Below, piece after piece: positions 16,965 through 24,805 of a stretch of 64,000 nt of DNA. Location: contig DASYCO010000065.1 of NCBI GenBank assembly GCA_036500145.1, forward strand, positions 1 to 64,000. Reading direction: 5' to 3'. Each line of letters begins with the position of its first letter. The stretch's first letter is position 1. This stretch comes from CAMAVH01 sp036500145 (GTDB lineage Bacteria > Pseudomonadota > Alphaproteobacteria > SMXQ01). The notes below the pieces were generated by a model. That model did no database searches. It was not told the origin of the DNA and worked only from the letters and a program-made list of their open reading frames with translations. The position numbers and the translations under genes were made by a program.

Positions 16965-17762
16965 TTATGTGGAAGCGGGCGTATGGGCGCCGCATGCGAC
17001 GGGGGTGACTTGGCTCGGGTCGAAGTCCTTCCGGATGACGATTTCGTCGGTGTCGACGATCACGGTGCCGTCCGCGTCGAGCCGCACGGGATGCGCGCGC
17101 AGCGGCGGGTAGCCGGCGCGATGGCTCGTGGAGACGCCTTTCCGGTCGAAGGTGGCCTTGTGGAAGGGACAGAAGAAGGACCAGTAGTTCTCGCGCCAGC
17201 GCAGCTCGCCGTTCAGGTGGGTGCACCAGTGGGACAGCGCGATGAAGCCTTCGTCGCGGCGCACCAGGAAGAACTGCTCCTTCTTGAAATGTGTCACCGA
17301 GCTGGCGGCGAATTCCTCGGCCTTGCCGCAGCGGATTTCGCCGAGCCCGGGCTTGAGAACCTCGGCGGCTTCGGGGCCGACGGACTGCAGCTGGAAACGG
17401 TGCCCGTCCGGATCGTAGACGTCGAAGCTGTATTCGCCGCGCGCGCGGAACGCGGAGCGCGTGTCGGTCACGTCGAAGCCGGCGGCCTTGCGCCGGTCCT
17501 GCGCCGCCTTGTACTGGGCCGGCGTCAGGTAGAAGGCGTGATGGATGCTGCTGCTGTTCGGGCGGAAGGGCTGGACCTTGTCGACCTGAACGAGCAGCAC
17601 GTAATGGCTCTTGTTCGCCTTCAGCAGGACGTTCGGGCCGTCTTCCGCCATGAGGTCATGGCCGAGATAGTCGAATCCGAACACGTCCTCGTAGAATGTT
17701 TTGGAGCGGTCGAGATCTGTCACCTGGATCACCAGATGATTGAATCCTCCAAGAAGTCCCAT
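16965..17762 (-). CDS. VOC-Rieske [2Fe-2S] fusion protein
   Basis: 265-aa protein with an N-terminal VOC domain (about residues 6-127, FNHLVIQVTDLDRSKTFYED to YDPDGHRFQLQ) and a C-terminal Rieske domain. The Rieske ligands are Cys180-x-His182, then 15 residues, then Cys198-x2-His201 (HWCTH ... FFCPFH), exactly the family spacing. Such a fusion would join a metal-chelate oxygenase or isomerase module to an electron-transfer cluster in one polypeptide. I chose the ATG at 17762 because a GGAG SD lies 8 nt upstream; an ATG 7 codons earlier (17783) is the alternative. It is the first gene of the minus-strand VOC operon, divergent from the M24 gene. Confidence 0.85.
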   Translation of the reverse strand: MGLLGGFNHLVIQVTDLDRSKTFYEDVFGFDYLGHDLMAEDGPNVLLKANKSHYVLLVQVDKVQPFRPNSSSIHHAFYLTPAQYKAAQDRRKAAGFDVTDTRSAFRARGEYSFDVYDPDGHRFQLQSVGPEAAEVLKPGLGEIRCGKAEEFAASSVTHFKKEQFFLVRRDEGFIALSHWCTHLNGELRWRENYWSFFCPFHKATFDRKGVSTSHRAGYPPLRAHPVRLDADGTVIVDTDEIVIRKDFDPSQVTPVACGAHTPAST

Positions 17763-17910
17763 TATTTGAGCTCCGATATTCATAAAAATATTTCTCGTTG
17801 CGCAAATCATAAGGTTGACCGGTTGAGTGACTAGCCGGTATCTGCGCATAAGAACGATGCAGAAAATTGTGGGCAGCGCCGCGCAGGCCGAAGCCCTCGA
17901 TGTTGCGCCG

Positions 17911-17937
17911 CAAAAATGGCCGCCTGGCGAGGCGGCC
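17911..17937 (-). terminator. Terminator-like hairpin inside a divergent promoter region
   Basis: Stem GGCCGCC (17918-17924) and GGCGGCC (17931-17937) with a 6-nt loop. Read on the minus strand it is followed by ATTTTTG, the form of an intrinsic terminator. It lies about 150 bp upstream of the VOC-Rieske start and points into that gene. It could attenuate VOC transcription or block read-through. Confidence 0.45.
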
Positions 17938-18060
17938 CGCAAACGTCGCCCCTAAGAAGCAAGATAAGAGTTTTGTTCTTTTCGTGGGTAGTGCCCTTCC
18001 AGGGGGGCTGATAGCGTTCGCGCAACAAAGAGCTTTAATAAAAAAACATGGGAGGACGCT

Positions 18061-18156
18061 GTGGCCATTCACAGCGGCAATGCATCGCCCGACAGGGCTT
18101 GCCTTGAATGTCCTGCAGGCCGGTTTGAAGCGTGCGCGTGCCATCGCGCGCAATGA
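18061..18156 (+). CDS. Possible 31-aa small protein or leader peptide
   Basis: A GTG at 18061 is preceded by the strong SD GGGAGGA with 4-nt spacing and opens a 31-codon frame with four Cys in its second half (ACLECP and EACACH). No family is recognised. It may be a leader peptide for the M24/ABC operon starting at 18280, the remnant of a lost gene, or chance. Confidence is low because the evidence is the SD and the frame only. Confidence 0.2.
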   Translation: MAIHSGNASPDRACLECPAGRFEACACHRAQ

Positions 18157-18279
18157 TGCTGTCGCACGCATGGTCGCTCTCCCGATCTTTCAGCTCGATG
18201 CCATGATCTCCGGACGCTCCACGTTCGCGAGACATCACGAAGAACGAGCATCGCAATCAGTGCACGGGAGGCACCACCA

Positions 18280-19515
18280 ATGACCAAGACAGTTACCGAT
18301 CCGATGAGCGAAGGCCTGCTTTATCCGATGTTCTCGCTCGCCGAGCGCGACCGCCGCTGGAAGCTCGTCCGCTCGCTGATGGCCAAGGAGGACCTGCCGG
18401 TCATCGTGGTGCCGAACAATACGGCGCATTCGACCGACTTTCAGGCGTCGGCACGCTGGCTGAGCCATGTGGGCGGCGGCGGCGACTGCGAGGTGGCGGT
18501 CGTCTTCCCGATCGAGGGAGACGTCACCGCCTGCGTGAACCGCGCCAACACCGACTGGGCTGCGCCGGTGCAGTACTGGACGACCGATTTGCGCAACACC
18601 CGCCGCAATCCGGCGGGTGGCGTCGTGGAGCGCCTCAAGGAGCTCAAGCCGAAGCGCATCGGCGTCGTCGGCCTAGGGGCCGGCGTGCGCACGCCGATGG
18701 GCCTGATTCTGCTAGGCTTCTACAATCAGATGCGCGAAGCCTTCCCGAACACGGAATTCGTCGACGCCACGCACATCCTCGAAGAGGCGCGCTATCAGAA
18801 GAGCGATGAGGAAATCGCCGCTCTCCAGAAGTCGGTCGACATCATCGAGAAGGGCGTCGAGGCCAAGGTGGCCGCCGCCAAGGTCGGCGCGGTCGACTGG
18901 GACGTGTGGGCCGCGGTGCAGTCGGCGCTCTACAAGAACGGGTCGGAGATGCCGGTCCACTGCAACTGGATTTCCGGACCCAACGTCAAGCACACCTACA
19001 CGCGCCCGACGCTGCGCCGGCTGCAGAAAGGCGATCTCATCCTGAACGAGATCGAGGCGTCCTGGATCGGCTACCGCGCCCAGCAGGACCAGCCGGTCTT
19101 CGTCGAGGAGGTGCACCCGGTGCACAAGGAGCTGATCAAGGTCCACCACGACATCTACCACCGCCTTCTCGAGATCCTGAAGCCCGGCATCACCGTCGGC
19201 GAGATCGCGTCGAAGACCAAGGACTTCGTGGCGGCGGCCTTGCCGAAGTCGGGCCCGGCGGCAAACGCGTTCGGGCGCCTGAACATGCACGGCCGCGGCC
19301 AGGGCGACGACGGCCCCTTGATCACGCCGATGCAGACTCGCCCCGAGCAGCTGGCCATCGCGCTGCGCGAGAACATGGCCTTCATCTTCAAGCCGTCGGT
19401 GATTTCCGAGGACAAGGTGTCGGACTGCCTGTGGGGCGACACCATCATCATCACGCCGAAGGGCGGCCGGCGGCTTGGCTCGCGCCCGCATGGGCATATG
19501 GTGTCTGGACGCTAA
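18280..19515 (+). CDS. M24-family (creatinase/Xaa-Pro aminopeptidase-like) protein with degenerate metal site
   Basis: 411-aa pita-bread-fold protein with a creatinase-type N-terminal domain (about 1-165) and an M24 C-terminal domain. SD GGGAGG precedes the ATG. In metal-dependent M24 peptidases the segment here, LNEIEASWIGYRAQQDQP, should carry two Asp ligands (D-x-G ... A-D); instead Glu and Gln occupy those places. The usual E-P-x ligand segment reads FIFKPS. A His-containing NMHGRG segment remains. It is therefore probably not a classical aminopeptidase; creatinase itself is a metal-free precedent for C-N bond hydrolysis in this fold. Its gene precedes an ABC binding protein and permease, so it may act on the imported compound (inference). 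Confidence 0.85.
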   Translation: MTKTVTDPMSEGLLYPMFSLAERDRRWKLVRSLMAKEDLPVIVVPNNTAHSTDFQASARWLSHVGGGGDCEVAVVFPIEGDVTACVNRANTDWAAPVQYWTTDLRNTRRNPAGGVVERLKELKPKRIGVVGLGAGVRTPMGLILLGFYNQMREAFPNTEFVDATHILEEARYQKSDEEIAALQKSVDIIEKGVEAKVAAAKVGAVDWDVWAAVQSALYKNGSEMPVHCNWISGPNVKHTYTRPTLRRLQKGDLILNEIEASWIGYRAQQDQPVFVEEVHPVHKELIKVHHDIYHRLLEILKPGITVGEIASKTKDFVAAALPKSGPAANAFGRLNMHGRGQGDDGPLITPMQTRPEQLAIALRENMAFIFKPSVISEDKVSDCLWGDTIIITPKGGRRLGSRPHGHMVSGR

Positions 19516-19618
19516 TCTGGCGAAACAAGAAACCGGCGCACGCGCGAGGCATCTCTCGAATGCCCAAAGGACAGCTCTGCTGCTCGCGCTGCGACCCTAC
19601 ATGACGGGGAGAAACACG

Positions 19619-20803
19619 ATGAATGGACGCAGTCTTCTGAAGGCCTGGATGCCTGTCGCGGTCGCCGCGGCGGGCATGCTCATCAGCATGCCCTCTTTCG
19701 CGGCGGAGCTGTCGAAGGCGCTTCAAGGCGTGCTGAAGAGCTATAAGGTCGATGAATCGGTGCTGAGCGGCCTCGACAAGGAGCTCGACGTGCCGGCGGC
19801 GTGGATCGAGGGCGCGAAGAAGGAAGGCGCCCTCAAGATCCTCGACAACCTGACGGACGCGCAGTTCCGCAACATGTCGGTGCCGTTTCGCGAGCGCTAT
19901 CCGTTCCTGAAGATCAACTATTCGCAGAGCACCTACCAGGCGCGCACCACCCGCATCCTGGTGGCGTTCAAGGCGGGAAACTTTCCGGCCGACGTCATCA
20001 CCGACTTTGGCGGGTTCTATTCGACCTTCCAGGAAAACGGCGTCCTCGCCGACTTGAGCGACATGCCGACCTTTTCGGAGCTCGAGCCCGGCACGCGCGG
20101 CGAGAACGGCACCTGGGTCGGCTATCGCCGCCAATATTGGTGCGGCGCCTACAACACGAACCTCGTGAAGAAGGAAGACTTGCCGAAGACCTGGGACGAC
20201 CTGCTCACCAACCCGGTCTGGCGCAACCACAACCTGGCTCTCGGGAACCGTCCGCAGCTCTGGATCCTCATGCTGTGGAACCGCAACGGCGCGGAGCCGA
20301 CGAAGCAGTACGTCCAGCGCCTCTTCGCCGACGTGAAGCCGCAGCTGCGCATGGAAGGCATGGACATGCTGCCGGCCCTGGCGGGCGCCGGCGAGTTCTC
20401 GATGATCATCCCGACGTCGGAATTCATGGTCCAGCAGCTCCAGGCGAAGGGCGCGCCGCTCGACTTCAACTGCCCGGTGCCGGTGCCGGCGACCGTGGCG
20501 ATGAAGGGCATCGTCAAGGGAAGCCCCAACCAGTATGCCGCCAAGCTCTACATGAACTGGCTCCTCTCGAAGGAAGGCCAGATCATGCAGGCGCGCATCT
20601 CGGATTCGATCCCTGTGCGCACCGACCTGCAGCGCAAGGAGTTCATCCCCTTCGCCGACCAGATCGTCGGCAAGGAGACCGCGTTCCGCAGCCTCGAATC
20701 GATCGATAAATACGGACCGACCGTTCAGAAGTTCTGGAACGAAGCGTGGAGCAACGCCGGCGGCGTGCTGCCGCCGCCAGGTTCGGGCGGCGGCTCGGAA
20801 TAG
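19619..20803 (+). CDS. ABC transporter substrate-binding protein (COG1840-type)
   Basis: 394-aa exported binding protein. The signal peptide spans about residues 1-29 (core WMPVAVAAAGMLISM, cleavage near SFAAELS). The mature domain has the extracellular solute-binding pattern seen in iron/polyamine-type proteins (AAWIEGAKKEGALKIL; DLPKTWDDLL). The ATG at 19619 is supported by GGGGAG about 9 nt upstream; an in-frame ATG at 19475 would give an implausible N-terminus. A Gly/Pro-rich tail ends the protein. It is 41 bp before the permease gene and 103 bp after the M24 gene; together they look like one uptake and processing operon. It is only distantly similar to the three paralogs at 6.5-10.3 kb. 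Confidence 0.9.
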   Translation: MNGRSLLKAWMPVAVAAAGMLISMPSFAAELSKALQGVLKSYKVDESVLSGLDKELDVPAAWIEGAKKEGALKILDNLTDAQFRNMSVPFRERYPFLKINYSQSTYQARTTRILVAFKAGNFPADVITDFGGFYSTFQENGVLADLSDMPTFSELEPGTRGENGTWVGYRRQYWCGAYNTNLVKKEDLPKTWDDLLTNPVWRNHNLALGNRPQLWILMLWNRNGAEPTKQYVQRLFADVKPQLRMEGMDMLPALAGAGEFSMIIPTSEFMVQQLQAKGAPLDFNCPVPVPATVAMKGIVKGSPNQYAAKLYMNWLLSKEGQIMQARISDSIPVRTDLQRKEFIPFADQIVGKETAFRSLESIDKYGPTVQKFWNEAWSNAGGVLPPPGSGGGSE

Positions 20804-20844
20804 CCAGGCTCAGGCGCGGCATCTAAACGGGGAGTCGGATTCAA

Positions 20845-22605
20845 ATGACAGTGACCACTATGTCGACGCCGTTGCATGACAGGGTCCGCGTGCAGTTCGC
20901 CAAGGTGCATCTCTGGCACTGGATCGTGCTGGCGCTGCTGATCCTCGTCGTGGCGACTCCCCTGAGCTTCCTGGTTCTCGGCAGCCTTTCGAACGTGTCG
21001 ATTCCCACCGAGTTCGACTTGACCCGGCTGAGCTTCGACAACTATGCGCGCGTCTGGTCCGACCCGGGCACCTACCGGGTCATGACCAACACGCTGATTT
21101 ACGTGAGCGGCGCGACGGTCGTCGGCATCTCCGTCGCGACGATCCTCGCGTGGCTCACCGAACGCACGAACATACGCGGCAAGGTCCTCATCTACGTCGG
21201 CATCCCGATGACGCTGGCGATGCCGGGGATGCTTCAGGCCATGGCCTACGTCCTGCTGCTGAGCCCCCGGATCGGGTTCCTGAACAAGTTGATGGCGCCC
21301 CTGGGCCTGGGGCCGATCAACATCTATTCGCTGGGCGGCATGATGTTCATCGAAGGCATCCGCCTCGTTCCGACGGCCTTCCTCATGCTCGTGCCATTGC
21401 TGCGGTCGATGGACCCCTCGCTTGAAGAAGCTGCGGCGATGTCTGGCGCGCCGCCGCACTCCTCGCTGAGAAAGGTCACCATGCGGCTCATGCTGCCGGG
21501 CCTGCTGGCGGTCATGATCTACCAGTTCATGACCGCGCTAGAGGCCTTCGAGGTGCCGGGCATCCTCGGCCTGCCTGCGTCGACCTACGTGTTCTCGACG
21601 AAGATCTACTCGATCCTGCAGATCGCGGACGGCGTGCCCGCCTACGGCGACGCCAACGCGCTGGCGATGGTCTACGTGCTCATCGCGATCAGCGCGACCT
21701 GGCTCTATGCGCGGGTGATCGCCCGTTCCGAGCAGTTCAGCATCATCACGGGCAAGGGCTACCGCCCGCGCGAGGCCGACCTGGGCCGCTGGAGCTGGTG
21801 CGCCTTGCTGCTGGTCTCCCTGTTCCTCGTGTTCGCCATCGTCCTGCCCTTCCTGGTTCTCCTCTATGTGTCCTTCCTGGGGTTCCTGCAGGTTCCTTCG
21901 GCCGCGGCGTTCCGTTCGATGACATTCGGGTATTACAGGGAGCTGATCGAGAACCCGCTGATCGCTCAGGTGCTCTGGAACACGCTGCTGATGGTGGCCA
22001 TCACTTCGACGCTGACGGTCGCGATCTCCTTCAGCGTCTCGCTCATCGTCGTGCGGTCGAAGTTCTGGGGGCGGCGCCTCCTCGATCAGCTGGTCTTCCT
22101 GCCGCACGCCATTCCCGGCATCGTCATGGGCTTGGCCTTCCTGTGGGTCTTCCTGCGGGCCAACAAGCTCGGCATTCCGATCCATGGCGGCGTCCTGGCG
22201 ATCTCCCTGGCCTTCACCGTCAGCTTCATCGCCTATGGCACGCGCGCCATGAATGCGGCGATCCTGCAGATTCACAAGGATCTGGAAGAGGCGGCGCAGG
22301 TGTCCGGCGCGCCTTACTGGCGCACCATGTGGCGCATCTTCGTGCCGTTGATGCTGCCGACGTTCGTCGGCGTCTGGATCTGGACGATGCTGCATGCCAT
22401 CCGCATCGCCGGCACGCCGCTCCTGCTTTACGAAGGCAACGAGAACCAGGTTCTTTCGGTGCTGATCTGGAGCATGTGGGATTCCGGCGAAATCCAGGGC
22501 GTCGGCGCCATCGGCGTCCTCATGATCCTGGTGCTGTTCGTGATGATCATGCTGCTGCGCATCGTCGGCTTCGGCCGCGGCTCGCACGTGCAGGGGGCAA
22601 AGTGA
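20845..22605 (+). CDS. ABC transporter permease, fused two-domain (FbpB/AfuB-like)
   Basis: 586-aa inner-membrane permease with two BPD-type transmembrane domains in one chain, each with about six helices. Both EAA loops that contact the ATPase are visible: EEAAAMSGAPPHSSLRKVT in the first half and LEEAAQVSGAPYWRTMWRI in the second. This fused form is usual for iron(III)- and 2-aminoethylphosphonate-type importers. No ATP-binding protein follows: the next gene is on the opposite strand, so an ATPase must be supplied from elsewhere. ATG at 20845; a second ATG 5 codons later is possible. It is the last gene of the M24/binding protein/permease operon. Confidence 0.93.
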   Translation: MTVTTMSTPLHDRVRVQFAKVHLWHWIVLALLILVVATPLSFLVLGSLSNVSIPTEFDLTRLSFDNYARVWSDPGTYRVMTNTLIYVSGATVVGISVATILAWLTERTNIRGKVLIYVGIPMTLAMPGMLQAMAYVLLLSPRIGFLNKLMAPLGLGPINIYSLGGMMFIEGIRLVPTAFLMLVPLLRSMDPSLEEAAAMSGAPPHSSLRKVTMRLMLPGLLAVMIYQFMTALEAFEVPGILGLPASTYVFSTKIYSILQIADGVPAYGDANALAMVYVLIAISATWLYARVIARSEQFSIITGKGYRPREADLGRWSWCALLLVSLFLVFAIVLPFLVLLYVSFLGFLQVPSAAAFRSMTFGYYRELIENPLIAQVLWNTLLMVAITSTLTVAISFSVSLIVVRSKFWGRRLLDQLVFLPHAIPGIVMGLAFLWVFLRANKLGIPIHGGVLAISLAFTVSFIAYGTRAMNAAILQIHKDLEEAAQVSGAPYWRTMWRIFVPLMLPTFVGVWIWTMLHAIRIAGTPLLLYEGNENQVLSVLIWSMWDSGEIQGVGAIGVLMILVLFVMIMLLRIVGFGRGSHVQGAK

Positions 22606-22623
22606 CCGGACATCGGCCTCTGT

Positions 22624-23412
22624 TCACTCCGGGAACAGCAAGGTGAGGACAAGCCGGACGCCCCACTCGGGGCCGCCATCGGGCGATTCTGCGTAGTAGC
22701 GTCCGATGAGCCCGACTTGGGCGGCCTGGGTGCCTATTTTCAGCAGCTGGCTGACGCCGGCGTTGATCGGCACCGTCCACTGCTCGCCTGTCCAGTCGTA
22801 GCTGGACTCGGTGTTGAGCAGATAGGTCGTCGCGGACTTCGTCGTGTAGCTCAGGAATGGCTGCAGGAAGGTCGAGTTCACCTCGCTGCGGTCGCTGTCG
22901 CCGGCGTAGCTCCAGATGTGGTTGGCCAGCAGGCCATAGGTCCATGGCCCTTCCTGGCGCAGCCCGACGAACGTGGGGCCGGCGCCCCACTTCTCGCTCC
23001 CGAGCGCCGTGTCGGTCGCCGTGGGCCAGAGAAAGGCCGGGCCCGCGCCGACGATCCACCCGCCGACCGGCGCCTTTGGGCTGAAGAAGAACGACTGGGT
23101 CGTGTCGCCCAGCCCGAACTCGCTGTCCATGCCGCTGGCGGGCGACTCCTGGTAGATGATCGGCAGAATGGTGCGCGTGATGAGATTCCAGTCCTCGCCC
23201 AGGCTGAAAGGCACGACGGGCTGGACGTTGAGCGTGTAGCGGCCGGCGTCCTTCGGGCCGAAGCCCTCGTCGTAGTTGAGCTGAAACGGGACGCTGACCA
23301 GGTTGGCGACGGGATTGGAGAGCTTCTTGGCCAGCTCCTCGTCGCTTTGCGCATGCGCGATGAGCGGAACGTGCAGAAATGCGAGCAGAAGCAATCCCAG
23401 CGACGGTTTCAT
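22624..23412 (-). CDS. Outer-membrane channel-like protein (phenol MetA-degradation/transporter family)
   Basis: 262-aa exported protein. The signal peptide is MKPSLGLLLLAFLHVPLIAHA, after which the chain is rich in alternating, aromatic-ended beta-strand patterns. It ends in LLFPE rather than the classical C-terminal Phe. Layout and motifs (NLVSVPFQLNYDEGFG; VGAGPAFLWPTATD) fit the beta-barrel family often annotated as transporter or neuromedin-U-like and linked to phenol-degradation loci. SD GGGAGAG precedes the ATG at 23412. It converges with the permease gene (18-bp gap) and could admit the substrate of the neighbouring uptake locus, but this is only inference. Confidence 0.75.
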   Translation of the reverse strand: MKPSLGLLLLAFLHVPLIAHAQSDEELAKKLSNPVANLVSVPFQLNYDEGFGPKDAGRYTLNVQPVVPFSLGEDWNLITRTILPIIYQESPASGMDSEFGLGDTTQSFFFSPKAPVGGWIVGAGPAFLWPTATDTALGSEKWGAGPTFVGLRQEGPWTYGLLANHIWSYAGDSDRSEVNSTFLQPFLSYTTKSATTYLLNTESSYDWTGEQWTVPINAGVSQLLKIGTQAAQVGLIGRYYAESPDGGPEWGVRLVLTLLFPE

Positions 23413-23570
23413 GCGAGCTCTCCCGGTTTCCGAGCTCACTGTAGGCAGTCGAGGCTGTTGCGCCAACACGGCCCCGGGAGCCTCAGTCCGATTGCGGCGG
23501 ACAAAAGCCAAATCCGGAGCCTTTTCGGCCATGGCGATCTGCGGTGATCTGCGGCTCGTGCCGGCGTCAG

Positions 23571-24614
23571 TCAGCCGACGGGGCGCGGGACCGCCTCGCG
23601 CCCGACGCCGCATTCGAGCGCGGCGCGGTCCCACTCTGCGGCCTCTGCCGCCGCTTCGTAGCTGCTCTGGAGAAAGGCGAGCAGCGTCGCCTCAGGGTCC
23701 TGCGCCGTGCGCACCGTCTCGTAGGGCAGCAGGAATTCATGCAGGGCTTCGCTGTAGAAGGCCGCTTCCGGGTGCACGCGCGCAGCCTTGAAGCCCTCGG
23801 GCTCCGGATAGGCGTAGGCGTAGAACGCAGCGTCGACGCCGTTGCCGCCCGGCCAGAAGCCGGCGCTGCTCACTTCATGGGAATAGGCTTCGCAGACGAC
23901 CGCATCGGCGAGGCCGGGCACGCCGCCCGGATGCTGCGGCGCGCGGCGGCCGGAGAAGCGCGTCACGGCGAGGTCGAAGCTGCCCCAGAAGAAATGCACC
24001 GGGCTGCTCTTGCCGAGGTAGGCGGTGCGGAATTTCCGCAGCACGCGGTCGGCCTGGACGAGCGCGTGCCAGAAATGCTGCGCGGCCTCCGCGTCGTAGG
24101 CGGTGTGGGCTTCGTCGCGGCTGAAGGGAATGGCGCCTGGAATTTCGCAGGGAAAGTCGCTGATCTGAACGTCGATGCCGAGCTCTCGGAGCTTGGCCAT
24201 GACGGCGGCATGGAAGGCGGCGACGGTCTGCGGCTTCAGCTCGACGGCGGCGCGTTCGCCGCTGCTGACCGTGATGGCCAGCTTGTGGTCGATGAAGTCG
24301 AACTCCATCTCGAACGAGCGCTCTCCGTCAGGGATGGGCGAGGTCGAGAGGCCGCGCGCGCTGACGTAGAGCGGCACATGCCAGGAATGGTTGAGCCAGG
24401 GCGTGCGCGCCAGGCGGACCTTGCCGACGACCTGCGTCCAGAGATGCAGGGTCTCGCAGGTGTCCTGCCAGGCGGCGTAGGGCAGCGCCGGCCAGGCCTT
24501 GTGCGCGGGCGCTGCGGGATGCACGGCGACGGGATCGCTCGCCGGGAAGCTCTCGTCGAGCGCCTCGTCGAGCAGCGCGTCGGCATGGGCGCGGTCGGGG
24601 TCGATGTCCGGCAT
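23571..24614 (-). CDS. DUF5996 family protein
   Basis: 347-aa soluble protein of the DUF5996 family; no known function. Recognised from ALPYAAWQDTCETLHLWTQ near residue 45, the WHVPLYVSARGLSTSPI segment and the C-terminal PYETVRTAQDPEATLLAFLQ. An N-terminal stretch rich in Asp/Glu (ALLDEALDESFPASDPVA) resembles a motif found at the start of many small alphaproteobacterial proteins. No signal peptide. The ATG at 24614 has a GGAG SD. It stands alone, with no operon partner within 150 bp. Confidence 0.8.
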   Translation of the reverse strand: MPDIDPDRAHADALLDEALDESFPASDPVAVHPAAPAHKAWPALPYAAWQDTCETLHLWTQVVGKVRLARTPWLNHSWHVPLYVSARGLSTSPIPDGERSFEMEFDFIDHKLAITVSSGERAAVELKPQTVAAFHAAVMAKLRELGIDVQISDFPCEIPGAIPFSRDEAHTAYDAEAAQHFWHALVQADRVLRKFRTAYLGKSSPVHFFWGSFDLAVTRFSGRRAPQHPGGVPGLADAVVCEAYSHEVSSAGFWPGGNGVDAAFYAYAYPEPEGFKAARVHPEAAFYSEALHEFLLPYETVRTAQDPEATLLAFLQSSYEAAAEAAEWDRAALECGVGREAVPRPVG

Positions 24615-24805
24615 GGCGGGTCTCCACTGAGGGGCTTCGGGCCGGCAAGCCGTCGGGCCGAACGGGGCGGGGGAGCGCATGGCGTGGAACGGCCCTCACT
24701 CTACAGGAGCGCTTCGCGCCCGTGCAACGGCGCCCGCCGCGGGCGGCGAGGTTTAATGCGGTCTTGGAAATTGCGGTCTTGGAACGTTCGCGGGTTCGGG
24801 CGGCG

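Larger units (their letters stand above)
17763..18279. promoter_or_regulatory. Divergent intergenic region of the VOC and M24/ABC operons
   Basis: 517 bp between two divergent operons. It contains an AT-rich patch next to the VOC-Rieske start (17780-17810), an interrupted dyad ACCGG-N12-CCGGT at 17818-17839 that could be a LysR-type site, a terminator-like hairpin at 17911-17937, and a short open frame with a strong SD at 18061. Promoters for both operons must lie here; I could not assign -35/-10 boxes with confidence. Confidence 0.5.

Noticed and set aside
18280..19515. Calling the M24 gene a standard Xaa-Pro aminopeptidase
   Set aside because: The metal-ligand positions do not match, so the common name would be misleading.
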